From Armatimonadota bacterium (GTDB taxonomy: Bacteria > Armatimonadota > Fimbriimonadia > Fimbriimonadales > Fimbriimonadaceae): a stretch of 64,000 bases of DNA. How positions within the stretch are numbered: the first letter of the stretch is position 1; each line of letters opens with the position of its first letter. The notes under the pieces were generated by a model that saw only the letters and a list, made by a program, of their open reading frames with translations, had not been told where the DNA came from and searched no databases. The stretch covers positions 124,001-188,000 of the forward strand of contig DAIDHV010000002.1 in the NCBI GenBank assembly GCA_027451905.1. Reading direction: 5' to 3'. A program made the translations under genes and the position numbers. This document shows positions 17,670-26,873 of this stretch, piece after piece.

Positions 17670-19808
17670 TTGGTGCCTCAATTCCAAGTGTTATCTCACG
17701 GATGGGAGTTCTGTAACCGCGATGCTCAAATTTGGCTGCCAGCCCAGGTTCCTGGTCAAGTCCACTTGGACCTTGTCCGCAATGGCATCATAGCTCACCC
17801 ATACCAAAATGCCTTTGAACTTGGCTGCCAGTGGGTAGACCAAGAAAATTGGAACTATCGCACAAATTTTCAATTTAACCCCGATGCCAACCTTCCCGAG
17901 GTTTTCCTTTTCTGCGAAGGCTTGGATACGGTGGCAACCCTTTATCTAAACGATCAAGAAGTTGGGACTTCCAACAACATGTTTGTGCCGCTTGAACTGG
18001 ACGTTTCTAGGTTAGTGAGGGAAGGTGAAAACCAACTTGAGATTCGGTTCCAATCGCCAGTAAAAGTTGGAGAAACACGCAGAAAGGCTTACTTTGCCGA
18101 AAATAAAATCAGTGACCAAGTAGCATCTTTTGACGAGCGAGCCTTTGTCAGGAAAGCCCCCTATATGAGTGGTTGGGATTGGGGACCTCGATTGGTCTCT
18201 TGCGGAATTTGGAAACCGATCTATCTGGTTCAGAAAAACGTCCAAGAATCTTTGCTGCCTCAAGCAGAATCGGTGCAGCCAAGTGCTGAATTTAAAAGAA
18301 TTCCCGACCAATATGGTGAGTCCTTTGAGTTCTACCAAAACGGGAGAAAGCTATGGATCAGAGGCGCAAACTGGATTCCCGACACATGCTTTCCCTCAGA
18401 ATTGCGCGCCGATTGGCTCAGAAAATCACTGGACGCCTACCAATCTGCAGGGATCAATATGCTGCGAGTTTGGGGAGGTGGAGTCTATGAATCGGATCTG
18501 TTTTATGAGCTTTGCCAAGAAAGAAATATCCTTGTTTGGCAAGATTTTCTTTTCGCATGCAGCTATTACCCAGAAGATCCCGATTTTCTAAAGTCGGTAG
18601 AGGCAGAAGCCAGATGTGCCATTCTGCGGTTGCGGAAGCATCCTAATTTGGTTCTGTGGTGCGGCAACAATGAAAACCATACCATGTGGGATGCACCTTG
18701 GCAACAGGGTGAAAAAAGACCAAAAAAGTACTACGGCCAAGTCATTTATGAGCAAATCTTGCCCCGCCTTGTTAAGGAATTAGATCCAAGCCGACCTTAC
18801 ATTCCCTCTTCACCCATTGGGGGCAAGAAGGCCAATGACGATGGGATTGGCGATAACCATGTTTGGGATGTATGGCACGGCCGAGGCGATTGGCGCCATT
18901 ACGAAGAATCAAACTCTAGATTTGCCAGCGAATTTGGCTTTGCTTCTGCCCCGTGCGAAAAGACGTGGCAAGAGGCAATCGGAACAGTTGACGTTGAACC
19001 AGATAGCTGGCTTGTTCGCCATCACGACAAAACCGTGAAGCCTTGGGAGACATTTCAATCTATGGTTGAACTTCATTATCCCAAAAGTGAAACTTTGCCG
19101 GACTGGATCTATTACTCCCAACTCAATCAACGGGATGCAATGAAGGCGGCACTTGAGCACTACCGACGGTCTGAGTTTTGTTCAGGAACCTTAATATGGC
19201 AAGCCAATGACTGTTGGCCGGTCCAAAGCTGGTCCTTGTTTGACTACAAAGTCAGGCCAAAGGCAGCTGCCTTCGAGCTAAAGCGGATTCATCATGATCT
19301 TCTTTTGAGCCTGCATAGGAAAAAAGAAAAGTTTCATGTTACTTTGATCAATGATGGCATTGCCGAAGTCACTGGGTCTATCAAAATACATGCTCATCAC
19401 CTCAAAACAGGTGCTCTTTTAAGAGAAACTCAATTTCTGGCAACGATTGGTGCTGGAGCGCGCAAAGAGTTTGGAGTCTTCGACATAAGCGGGTTAAACA
19501 GTTCTGAAACATTGGTTTCCGCTTCCTTTGGACACATCAACGCTTGGGCACTTTTAACCGAGCCAAAACTTGCTAGATTTGCAGACCCGAGCCCGATCAA
19601 AGCCAAATTACTAAATGGGGCAATTGAACTGGAATTTGTGTCTCCGGTTGTTGATTTGATGCTGACCTGTGAAGGAGATCCCTCTTCCTTCCTTTCCAAC
19701 TTCCTTACAGTAAGTGAGCCCAAGACGGTAAGTGTGAACGTAAACGAAGGGGATTTAACAAAAATGGCGGCCAGATCACTATCTGGCCGCCATAAGATGA
19801 TTTGGTAG
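17670..19808 (+). CDS. beta-mannosidase (GH2), lacking most of the second sandwich domain
   Basis: A retaining exo-beta-1,4-mannosidase-type enzyme releasing mannose from manno-oligosaccharides. The N-terminal sugar-binding domain is clear (PGQVHLDLVRNG, RKAYFAENKIS, KAPYMSGWDWGPRL, GIWKPIYL). The barrel holds the acid/base Glu335 in CGNNENHTMW and the nucleophile Glu421 in ASEFGFAS. The protein is only 712 residues (relatives ~820-850): after GIWKPIYLVQK just ~35 residues precede GESFEFYQNGRKLWIRGANWIP, so the Ig-like domain 2 is missing. No signal peptide, so it is probably cytoplasmic. Start: TTG 17670 or GTG 17673; there is no nearby ATG. The last codons carry the pnp terminator hairpin of the other strand. 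Confidence 0.88.
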   Translation: MVPQFQVLSHGWEFCNRDAQIWLPAQVPGQVHLDLVRNGIIAHPYQNAFELGCQWVDQENWNYRTNFQFNPDANLPEVFLFCEGLDTVATLYLNDQEVGTSNNMFVPLELDVSRLVREGENQLEIRFQSPVKVGETRRKAYFAENKISDQVASFDERAFVRKAPYMSGWDWGPRLVSCGIWKPIYLVQKNVQESLLPQAESVQPSAEFKRIPDQYGESFEFYQNGRKLWIRGANWIPDTCFPSELRADWLRKSLDAYQSAGINMLRVWGGGVYESDLFYELCQERNILVWQDFLFACSYYPEDPDFLKSVEAEARCAILRLRKHPNLVLWCGNNENHTMWDAPWQQGEKRPKKYYGQVIYEQILPRLVKELDPSRPYIPSSPIGGKKANDDGIGDNHVWDVWHGRGDWRHYEESNSRFASEFGFASAPCEKTWQEAIGTVDVEPDSWLVRHHDKTVKPWETFQSMVELHYPKSETLPDWIYYSQLNQRDAMKAALEHYRRSEFCSGTLIWQANDCWPVQSWSLFDYKVRPKAAAFELKRIHHDLLLSLHRKKEKFHVTLINDGIAEVTGSIKIHAHHLKTGALLRETQFLATIGAGARKEFGVFDISGLNSSETLVSASFGHINAWALLTEPKLARFADPSPIKAKLLNGAIELEFVSPVVDLMLTCEGDPSSFLSNFLTVSEPKTVSVNVNEGDLTKMAARSLSGRHKMIW
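19757..19793 (-). terminator. pnp intrinsic terminator inside the 3' end of the mannosidase gene
   Basis: A perfect 13-bp stem (ATGGCGGCCAGAT with ATCTGGCCGCCAT, loop of 4) at 19764-19793; on the minus strand it is followed by TTTTTGTT. It lies 30 bases after the pnp stop and inside the last codons of the convergent beta-mannosidase gene. Confidence 0.8.
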
Positions 19809-19822
19809 CTCTCAGCAGTTGC

Positions 19823-22102
19823 TTAGTTCCGACCTCTGAATTTTGAGCCTGGCTCGCGGCTTCCACCGCGGTCTCGATCACGGTCGCCTCTTCCGCCACG
19901 GTCTCGATCTCGGTTACCGCCGCCACCATTGCGGTGGTTCCGATCACCGCCACCTCGGTGACTGCTAGCGGCAGGAGGAGTTGCCGATTCATTCTCTTCA
20001 AGGCCGGCGAGGGTCTGCGAAAGTCCGAGAGCGGTCAAATTGACGCGGTTCATTGCGTCGACTTCAAAGACCTTGACGTGAAGCTCATCTCCAACCGATA
20101 CGACATCATCTGGCCTTCGAATCTCTTTAACCGTCAAATGCTCCACGGGAACAAGCCCTTCTCGGCCTGGCATGTATTCGACCATGGCTCCTCGGCCCAT
20201 AAGCCTTGTGACTTTCCCGGTGAACTCGCTGCCAACCGCAACTTCGTCAGTCAATCCCTTGATCATCGCCACTGCCTCTTGCACGGCTTGCCCATTGGAA
20301 CCTCCCACAAGAACCTTGCCGTCTTGCTGGATGTCAATAGAAGCTCCGGTTGTGGCTTGAATCTTCTTGACCGTAGCCCCACCCGGGCCGATGACGGCTC
20401 CGATTTTTTCGGGGTTGATCATGATCGTCGTCACGGCTGGTGCCGATGGCCCGACGCTAGATCTTGGAGCCGGAATTTCTTCGTGGATCACATCTAGAAT
20501 CTTGAATCTTGCTACCTTGGCTTGCTTCAATGCTCTAGCCAGAACATCATCAGGAATTCCTTCTAGCTTAGTGTCTAGCTGGAGAGCGGTAATACCGTCT
20601 CTGGTACCAGCAACCTTAAAGTCCATGTCGCCGCAGAAATCTTCGACCCCTTGGATGTCGGTGAGCACAACAAAGTTGTCACCGTCCGACATCAGCCCCA
20701 TCGCGATACCGGCAACCGGTGCTTTGATCTGAATGCCAGCATCCATGAGGGCAAGAGTGCTTCCGCAAACCGATGCCATGGACGTGGAACCGTTTGACTC
20801 CAGAACTTCAGAGATCAAGAGGAGGGTGTAAGGAAAGTCGGGGTCATCCAATGGAATGACCGGCCTAAGGGCCCTTTCGGCAAGGGCGCCGTGGCCCACT
20901 TCCCTTCTGCCAGGACCGCGCATTGGCCGAACTTCACCAACAGAATAGGGTGGAAAGTTGTAAAAGTGCATGTAACGGCGGGGCTCTTCAACTTCAAGCC
21001 CATCCATTGTCTGAGCATCGTTGGGCAAACCAAGCGTGGCTACTGTCATGACTTGGGTTTGGCCTCTGGTAAAGAGTCCCGAACCATGAACCTTGGGAAG
21101 CAATCCGGCTACCGCTTCGAGGGGCCGAATATCTTCAACGCCTCTTCCATCTGGCCTCAATCCCTTCTTGATGATGCCTTCTCGAATCGTGCCCTTTACC
21201 ACTTCGTCTACCGCTTCTGGCAACTGAGCTTGAATTTCGGGCTTCTCTTCGTACTGTGGCTTCATGTCTTTGACAATCTCTTTCACGAGGTCACCAAGTG
21301 CCGATTCCCGAGTTGCCTTATCAGGGCTGCCAAGCAATGTATCAAAAATCTTTTTGCCGTACTTCTTGTTGATCTCTTTCTTGAGGCCGTCATCAACCTT
21401 TTGCAAAACCACTTCGCGTTTGGGCTTATTGACCAACTTGCCGAATTTTTCCATTTCTTCAACAATGATCTTGATTGCATCGTGAGCAAACTTCAGTGCC
21501 TTAATCATGACCTCTTCCGAGACCTCGTTGGAACCGGCTTCAACCATTGAGATGGCGTGCTTATGGCCTGCAACCACGAGATCTAGCGAGCTTTCCTTTA
21601 GCTGATCTGTTCCTGGGAAAAGAACCAACTCTTCATTGATATAGCCGACCCGAACCCCAGCTACGGGGTACTTAAAGGGAATGTCGCTAACGGTTAAGGC
21701 TGCGCCAGCCGCACAAATGGCAAGGACATCAGGCAAGAAGTCTTGGTCTACCGAAAATGGCATTGCAATGACCTGAATGTCGTTGCGCAGGCCCTTGGGG
21801 AACAACGGACGCAGGGGCCGATCGATGAGTCGGCTTGTTAAAACTGCTTTTTCGCTTGGGCGCCCTCCTCGCTTGATAAATCCGCCGGGGATTTTCCCAA
21901 CCGCATATTTGCGCTCTTCATAGTCGCAAACAAGGGGCAAAAAGTCAATGCCTTCTCTGGCATTTTCTGACATGGTGGCGACGCCGAGAACGACGGTCTC
22001 GCCCATTCCGAGGAGAACTGCTCCGCCTGCCTGCTTGGCAACACGGCCAGTCTCGAAGCTGAGAGTTTTACCCCCAACTTCAAAGGTATGTGTAATGATC
22101 AT
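19823..22102 (-). CDS. pnp: polynucleotide phosphorylase
   Basis: 3'-5' phosphorolytic exoribonuclease of the RNA degradosome. The 759 residues run in the classical order: first RNase PH-like domain (FLPLVCDYEERKYAVGKIPGGFIKR), all-helical linker, second RNase PH domain with the catalytic site (LPNDAQTMDGLE, YNFPPYSVGEVRP, GRREVGHGALAERAL, SNGSTSMASVCG, DILGDEDxxGDMDFK-like stretch at GVEDFCGDMDFKVAGT), a KH domain (IGAVIGPGGATVKKIQ) and an S1 domain (GSEFTGKVTRLMGRGAMVEYMPGREGLV). The tail past ~700 is a Gly/Arg/Asp-rich disordered run, probably RNA- or partner-binding. It follows rpsO by 8 bases, the usual rpsO-pnp pair. Confidence 0.97.
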   Translation of the reverse strand: MIITHTFEVGGKTLSFETGRVAKQAGGAVLLGMGETVVLGVATMSENAREGIDFLPLVCDYEERKYAVGKIPGGFIKRGGRPSEKAVLTSRLIDRPLRPLFPKGLRNDIQVIAMPFSVDQDFLPDVLAICAAGAALTVSDIPFKYPVAGVRVGYINEELVLFPGTDQLKESSLDLVVAGHKHAISMVEAGSNEVSEEVMIKALKFAHDAIKIIVEEMEKFGKLVNKPKREVVLQKVDDGLKKEINKKYGKKIFDTLLGSPDKATRESALGDLVKEIVKDMKPQYEEKPEIQAQLPEAVDEVVKGTIREGIIKKGLRPDGRGVEDIRPLEAVAGLLPKVHGSGLFTRGQTQVMTVATLGLPNDAQTMDGLEVEEPRRYMHFYNFPPYSVGEVRPMRGPGRREVGHGALAERALRPVIPLDDPDFPYTLLLISEVLESNGSTSMASVCGSTLALMDAGIQIKAPVAGIAMGLMSDGDNFVVLTDIQGVEDFCGDMDFKVAGTRDGITALQLDTKLEGIPDDVLARALKQAKVARFKILDVIHEEIPAPRSSVGPSAPAVTTIMINPEKIGAVIGPGGATVKKIQATTGASIDIQQDGKVLVGGSNGQAVQEAVAMIKGLTDEVAVGSEFTGKVTRLMGRGAMVEYMPGREGLVPVEHLTVKEIRRPDDVVSVGDELHVKVFEVDAMNRVNLTALGLSQTLAGLEENESATPPAASSHRGGGDRNHRNGGGGNRDRDRGGRGDRDRDRGGSREPGSKFRGRN

Positions 22103-22110
22103 TTGACCTC

Positions 22111-22392
22111 TTATCGAGGCTTGACTTCACGAATCCCGATCTGCTTCATCACTTCGCGATACTTGGTGATGTCTTTGCGTTTCAAGTAGCCTTCCAGCCG
22201 TCTGCGCTTTCCTACCAACAAGGAAAGCCCACGCAAGGAATGGTTATCTTTGGGGTTAGCCTTCAGATGCTCAGTAATCTGGGCAATTCTTGCCTGCATC
22301 ACCGCAATTTGAACCTCCGGAGAACCGGTGTCCTTGCCATCTCTGGCATACTTTGCGATTGTTTCTGTTTTCAGCGACTTTTCAAGCGGCAT
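22111..22392 (-). CDS. rpsO: 30S ribosomal protein S15
   Basis: A 93-residue small-subunit protein that binds 16S rRNA and guides platform assembly. The sequence carries the family phrases DTGSPEVQIA, ITEHLKANPKDNHSLRGLSLLVGKRRRLEGYLKR and DITKYREV. ATG at 22392. First gene of the rpsO-pnp unit. Confidence 0.97.
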   Translation of the reverse strand: MPLEKSLKTETIAKYARDGKDTGSPEVQIAVMQARIAQITEHLKANPKDNHSLRGLSLLVGKRRRLEGYLKRKDITKYREVMKQIGIREVKPR

Positions 22393-22597
22393 GGGATTCT
22401 TCTATCAGCCTATATTGGCCGTACCAGCCCTTCGCTTGGCCGCTCAGTGCAGCGTCCCGACTCTCTGAATCAGATGAGGCGCTCCAGTCAACGGCAAACC
22501 TATGGTACCGGTACGAAAGAATAAGAATACCACCTCAGGCACTCAAAGTCAACAGATGGGTTGACTTTTGTTGATAGCCTCGCCATCAAAAACGGCA

Positions 22598-22647
22598 AAT
22601 AACTGGTGGCCGCTTTTTCAAAATCGAAAAAGCAGCCACAAGTTATT
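22598..22647 (-). terminator. long terminator hairpin after the GH5-like gene
   Basis: A 20-bp stem with two single mismatches (AATAACT, GTGGC and GCTTTTTC paired with their complements) around a 6-base loop. It begins 14 bases past the stop of the minus-strand hydrolase gene and separates it from rpsO. Confidence 0.7.
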
Positions 22648-22660
22648 CCATAATCCGAGG

Positions 22661-24592
22661 CTAAACTCGCTGAAAATAGATGATGTCATCTTTGCCGTGC
22701 AATTCAAGTCCATGAACCGTACCGTTTGCCACGTGAACCCGACCATGGCCCTCCTCTCCAGAATCTAGGTTTGTCCAAGTTGCCTGATATTCGCCAGCAT
22801 CAAGCGAGAGGCGGCTCAGGCCAAAGGTAGCACCAGGCTTTCCGAAGAATCTTCCCAGCATCCAAGAAGAATCTCCAATCGCAGCCCCGCTGACCGACGG
22901 GCCAATGCCGGAAATGGCAAATTTCGTGATTGTCACCCAATCTGAACCATCATTAGAAACAGTCACCTCATTTTCTCCCCTAGAGAACGGAACACTCGCA
23001 ACGCCGCCTTGTGAACCATTTGGAAAATCATGGCTGTAAATAAGTTGACCGTTCAGGCTGATCTGCAAAGCTCCGCCACTGGCCGACGGTTTCCCTAAAT
23101 CCACCTGAAATGTGCCGCTACGACTGGCATCAAAGTGAAAATGAAGGGGACCGGTTTGCATCTGCTGATTGTGGGCGTTTCCTTGAAAATAGGAACAAAT
23201 GGCGCCTACTTTGCCATCTATTGAGTCAGATGGCAGATCAAAGCTGAGCTTGCTACCATTGCTCCAACCTTGCCCAGGACTGAACGTAAGATCGGCCCCG
23301 CTTTGGCAGTGAATTTGAATCTGAAGAGTTTTGCGATCCGGGTGGCTCAGCATCTTGGATCTCAAAAGAATCTGGTGGGCTAGCCTGTACTCGGGATAAA
23401 GGTCAAATTGGGCAACCCTGTCCCAGTACCAAAACTTGCCGCTCGCAGCATCATTAGCAATAATTCCTCCCCAAATTCCATCCCTAACTGCCTTTCGATC
23501 AGTTGACTCATCGTCTGTACCCGAATTTGGTCCAACCTCGGCATAAAACAGGGGACGCTTGGTCTTAGCAGGATGAGCCAGCAGCATCGTCCAAACACTA
23601 GCGGGATACCCATGGTCGTTTAGATAATCAAGCGGAGCATTGACCACGGCAGGTAAATCCGAGCTACTCGTGATCGGGTGATGGTAGGGATCAATGGATC
23701 GGATGTAGTCGGCCATGATCTTGTGCCACTTGGCAATTTTCGACCAGTGGTTGTTGTGGGCCGCGTCTGACCATTGGACCTCATTGAAAATTTCCCACCC
23801 AAAAATGTCGGGATAGGCAGAATACCGAGCTACGATATACCGAAGATAGGCTTTGCAAAGCCGAATAGCCTTCGGATCAGTAAAGAAATCTTCCGCCGAA
23901 TTTAACCAGCCTCCATTTTTCACATTCCAAGGATTTTGCTGCCAATTTGGATCTGTGGTTGAACTGACCAAGCCATGATGAAACAAAGTCCATTGAATGT
24001 AAACGCCGTTTCTTTCTCCTGCCTTTACAATGGCATCCCACTTTAATAAAGCCTTTTGATCTAGTTCTCCTATCTTTGGTGCCGACCACCAAGGGTTTCT
24101 GCCATCCCAAAAAGTTGCCCAAATCCTTGCCCAGTTGATGCCATTTTCTCCCATGACGCGCAAGTAACCAGTCAGACTGTACTTATCGGTGGTGTTGTGC
24201 CATCCCAAATCGTGGCCCATCGGCCAAAAGGGTTTGCCATCCTCGGTTTCAAATCGGTTAGATTCCGGGCCAATTTGAACCATGGGCATTTTCTGCTCTA
24301 CCGCTAAGCGCACGGCCTGAGGCAGCTTAGCTACAAACTTGCCGTTTCTTTCGACCAATCCTCGATAGGTGCCAGGCGTGTTTACCAACACGGTGCAAGC
24401 CCAGTCTGTGCCCGTCCAATAAGCCAACCGAACTGCTTTCACACCGTGGGGGCCAACCCACTCCACTTGCACATTGTTTAGGATTGGATTATAGGGATTC
24501 CCGGCGGTAGGAATCGAGAAGTGAACCGTCTTAGGTCCAAACCAATGTATGTGTACCATTGGTTTTTTGATAAAAGCATTAATTGGAATCAT
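22661..24592 (-). CDS. GH5-like (clan A) glycoside hydrolase with N-terminal Ig-like and C-terminal sandwich domains
   Basis: A 643-residue protein. Residues ~10-100 resemble the DUF5060-type Ig-like cap of cellulase-like enzymes; ~115-420 form a TIM barrel (FWPMGHDLGWHN, INWARIWATFWDG) with catalytic Glu271 at the end of strand 4 (WEIFNEVQW) and Glu352 at the end of strand 7 (LFYAEVGPN). The C-terminal ~200 residues are beta-sandwich (FHFDASRSGTFQVDL, GENEVTVSNDGSDW), perhaps carbohydrate-binding. No convincing signal peptide is seen at ATG 24592; ATG 24559 is an alternative. Specificity is unknown (mannanase, glucanase or glycosaminidase-like). It is divergent from, and probably controlled by, the GntR/LacI-type regulator. 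Confidence 0.82.
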   Translation of the reverse strand: MIPINAFIKKPMVHIHWFGPKTVHFSIPTAGNPYNPILNNVQVEWVGPHGVKAVRLAYWTGTDWACTVLVNTPGTYRGLVERNGKFVAKLPQAVRLAVEQKMPMVQIGPESNRFETEDGKPFWPMGHDLGWHNTTDKYSLTGYLRVMGENGINWARIWATFWDGRNPWWSAPKIGELDQKALLKWDAIVKAGERNGVYIQWTLFHHGLVSSTTDPNWQQNPWNVKNGGWLNSAEDFFTDPKAIRLCKAYLRYIVARYSAYPDIFGWEIFNEVQWSDAAHNNHWSKIAKWHKIMADYIRSIDPYHHPITSSSDLPAVVNAPLDYLNDHGYPASVWTMLLAHPAKTKRPLFYAEVGPNSGTDDESTDRKAVRDGIWGGIIANDAASGKFWYWDRVAQFDLYPEYRLAHQILLRSKMLSHPDRKTLQIQIHCQSGADLTFSPGQGWSNGSKLSFDLPSDSIDGKVGAICSYFQGNAHNQQMQTGPLHFHFDASRSGTFQVDLGKPSASGGALQISLNGQLIYSHDFPNGSQGGVASVPFSRGENEVTVSNDGSDWVTITKFAISGIGPSVSGAAIGDSSWMLGRFFGKPGATFGLSRLSLDAGEYQATWTNLDSGEEGHGRVHVANGTVHGLELHGKDDIIYFQRV

Positions 24593-24697
24593 CTTTGATC
24601 ATTTTCTCCGCGATATCAACGGGGAGTCAATCTAAATATAGCATGAATTCAGGCTAAAAGAGCCTAAAAATAGCAAATATCTAAAATTGTTCTCAAA

Positions 24698-24741
24698 TTG
24701 TTCACTAAATTTGCAAACATGTTGTACACTAAATTCTGCAA
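24698..24741. promoter_or_regulatory. direct-repeat operator candidate for the GntR/LacI-type regulator
   Basis: Two near-identical 19-20-base units, TTGTTCACTAAATTTGCAA (24698-24716) and TTGTACACTAAATTCTGCAA (24722-24741), lie 24 bases apart start to start, immediately before and touching the regulator ATG. AraR-type regulators (GntR head, LacI-like body) bind sites with a TTGTAC core, so autoregulation and control of the divergent hydrolase are likely. This is inference from sequence only. Confidence 0.5.
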
Positions 24742-25904
24742 TGAAGCAACGTCACTCGTCGGAGAGCGGCCAAATGTCTTATCGGTTGATCGCTGATTCT
24801 CTACGCGATCAAATCGAAAGCGGCTCTTTTGTTGCCGGCCAATACTTGCCAACCGAAAGAGAACTTCAAAGCGATTTTGGAGTCAGCCGAACCACAATCA
24901 GACGCGCCCTTTCTGCACTAGTTGAATCAGGCTATTGCGAGAACATCCCCAACCGAGGCGTCACCGTAATCAAGCGGCTTGGATCGGGCTTGCCTACCGT
25001 TGCCTTTGTTGATGGTAGCAGTATGGTGCTGAGAGCCTTGTACCGCTTCATGAGCACCTCCCTTTTGGAAAAAGGTGTACAACTGGTTCACATTGATTCC
25101 GAGGTTCTCGGTACCGAGGCATCCCTTCAATTTGTGTTAGACAAGCACTTTCAGGGCATTTTTATATGGCCTTTTGATGGCTTTATTGATTCTGAGTTTG
25201 TGACGAAAGCCCTTGCCGAAATTCCAACTGTCGTCCTTGACCATAAGCTTCGAGGGGTCGAATCGGACCTCGTTACATTTGATTATTTTGAAATGGCAAG
25301 GCAAGCCGTTTCTCATTTAGCAGAACAAGGCTGCAAGCAAATTGGGGTGACAGGCATGTTAGACATGCTCGAAACAACCCACCAAAGATTTGCGGGATAT
25401 ATGAACGCGATGTTCGATCATTCCCTCACCATGTATCCGCGAGACTTTGCATTTTGCTACACAAGCGAAGCTCCAGCCGCTGACTACTCGCAACTGAGAA
25501 CCATCCTAGAAGGTCCCAATCGTCCCGATGGCATTTTTGTGATGCAAGATGAATTTCTACCAGGAGCCGTTCAGGTTGCCGTCGAGCTCGGGCTGAGAAT
25601 CCCAGAAGACATCCAATTTTGCACCATCGGAGACGATAAGTCGGTTTCCATCGGAGACCATCTCATCCCCGCGATCCATTGTGATTGGCTTGATCTTGCC
25701 AATCAGGCTCAGGCTTTGCTCACCCAAAGAATGGAAAACCGCAAGGCGCCTCACTCAACCCATTTTGCTTCCTTCGATCTCGTCACTCACAAAGGGCAGC
25801 GCAACACCATTGCCAGATCCACTCTTTCGCCTTTCCTGCAGGTTCAGGAATTCCGATTTGTACAGTCGGAAATCCCAAGTTCAGGCTCGTCATATTGGAA
25901 GTAA
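24741..25904 (+). CDS. GntR-type/LacI-like chimeric transcription regulator (AraR-like)
   Basis: A 387-residue repressor-type protein. Residues ~12-78 are a GntR winged helix (SYRLIADSLRDQIESGSF, YLPTERELQSDFGVSRTTIRRALSALVESGY). The rest is a LacI-family periplasmic-binding-like effector domain (FDYFEMARQAVSHLAEQGCKQIGVTG, PDGIFVMQDEFLPGAVQVAVELGLRIPEDIQFCTIGDD). This architecture is that of AraR, which senses sugars. ATG 24741 fits the wHTH; the open frame upstream reaches 24687 through the operator. The neighbour across the divergent promoter is a GH5-like hydrolase, so a sugar released by it may be the signal. Confidence 0.88.
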   Translation: MKQRHSSESGQMSYRLIADSLRDQIESGSFVAGQYLPTERELQSDFGVSRTTIRRALSALVESGYCENIPNRGVTVIKRLGSGLPTVAFVDGSSMVLRALYRFMSTSLLEKGVQLVHIDSEVLGTEASLQFVLDKHFQGIFIWPFDGFIDSEFVTKALAEIPTVVLDHKLRGVESDLVTFDYFEMARQAVSHLAEQGCKQIGVTGMLDMLETTHQRFAGYMNAMFDHSLTMYPRDFAFCYTSEAPAADYSQLRTILEGPNRPDGIFVMQDEFLPGAVQVAVELGLRIPEDIQFCTIGDDKSVSIGDHLIPAIHCDWLDLANQAQALLTQRMENRKAPHSTHFASFDLVTHKGQRNTIARSTLSPFLQVQEFRFVQSEIPSSGSSYWK

Positions 25905-25936
25905 TTTCCCCCATCGCACCCATAAATAAAATCACT

Positions 25937-26830
25937 ATGTCACGCAAAGCAGCGTTTACACTCATCGAACTTCTCGTCGTTATCGCCATTATCGCGATTC
26001 TGGCCGCGATCCTCTTCCCCGTTTTTGCTCAAGCCAAAGCGGCCGCCAAGAAGATTTCTGCCCTCTCTAACATGAAGCAAATTGATCTTGGCGTGCAGAT
26101 GTACGCCACCGATTCAGACGACATCTTTCCCATTGGTAGCAGCGGATGTTGGTGGCAACCAGAAGATGGTGGCTGGGTTGTAGGAACCACTCCGTACATT
26201 AAGAACTACCCAATCTTCTTGGATGCAAGCGACCCCATGAATACCGAACTTTGGGCAAGTTGGCTGCAGCCGGCTAATGGATATGGAATTAGCTTTGCTT
26301 CGAATGGACTTATTATCAACGGCGCTCTCCACGGCCCCATCGGCATGGATCAAGCGGTTGAAGATAAGAGACCAGACGGCAGTTGCGACGCCAAGCCATG
26401 GATGAGCTCTGGAACGATGAGTTCTACTCAGGTAACTCATCCTGGTTCCAGCATCCTCCTTGCAACTAGGTACGCGAGTAACGAACTATGGGGTCCATCA
26501 GACCTCATTTCAGGCTCAGTTGGCGTCAATGGCCCAACTGGCAACGTCAACAGCCTCGCAGTAGGATGGGATGGATCAGGTTTCCCTCAGGCAGTGCCAG
26601 ACGGAGCTCTTGATCCAACCCAGGCATACATCATTCCTAGCTTCTGGAATGTTGGAGTGTCCAACTATGTTGTCAACAAGAATCAGCAGTGGGGTTCAAT
26701 CTCGGCTGTCTATGCCAATGATGCAAACTTTGCCTTCACCGATGGTCATGCCAAGACATTGCCACCGGTGGCAACCGACCCCAACAGCATCACGGCACCT
26801 CAAGAAAACATGTGGGACGCCCTTCGCTAA
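25937..26830 (+). CDS. DUF1559-like prepilin-type protein (H-X9-DG)
   Basis: A 297-residue protein starting with the prepilin leader and helix: KAAFTLIELLVVIAIIAILA, with the G/A-F cleavage site just before FTLIE, then LSNMKQIDLGVQMYATDSDDIFP. The C terminus has the H-X9-DG type motif (ANFAFTDGHAKTLPP). Such proteins are very numerous in Planctomycetota and Armatimonadota and are exported by a type II/IV pilus-like machine, cleaved by prepilin peptidase. ATG 25937 was chosen because it starts directly at the leader. A small lipoprotein gene follows, as is common for this family. Confidence 0.9.
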   Translation: MSRKAAFTLIELLVVIAIIAILAAILFPVFAQAKAAAKKISALSNMKQIDLGVQMYATDSDDIFPIGSSGCWWQPEDGGWVVGTTPYIKNYPIFLDASDPMNTELWASWLQPANGYGISFASNGLIINGALHGPIGMDQAVEDKRPDGSCDAKPWMSSGTMSSTQVTHPGSSILLATRYASNELWGPSDLISGSVGVNGPTGNVNSLAVGWDGSGFPQAVPDGALDPTQAYIIPSFWNVGVSNYVVNKNQQWGSISAVYANDANFAFTDGHAKTLPPVATDPNSITAPQENMWDALR

Positions 26831-26873
26831 TCCAAACTTGGGCAGATGGCAACACCTGCCCAACATACTATCC

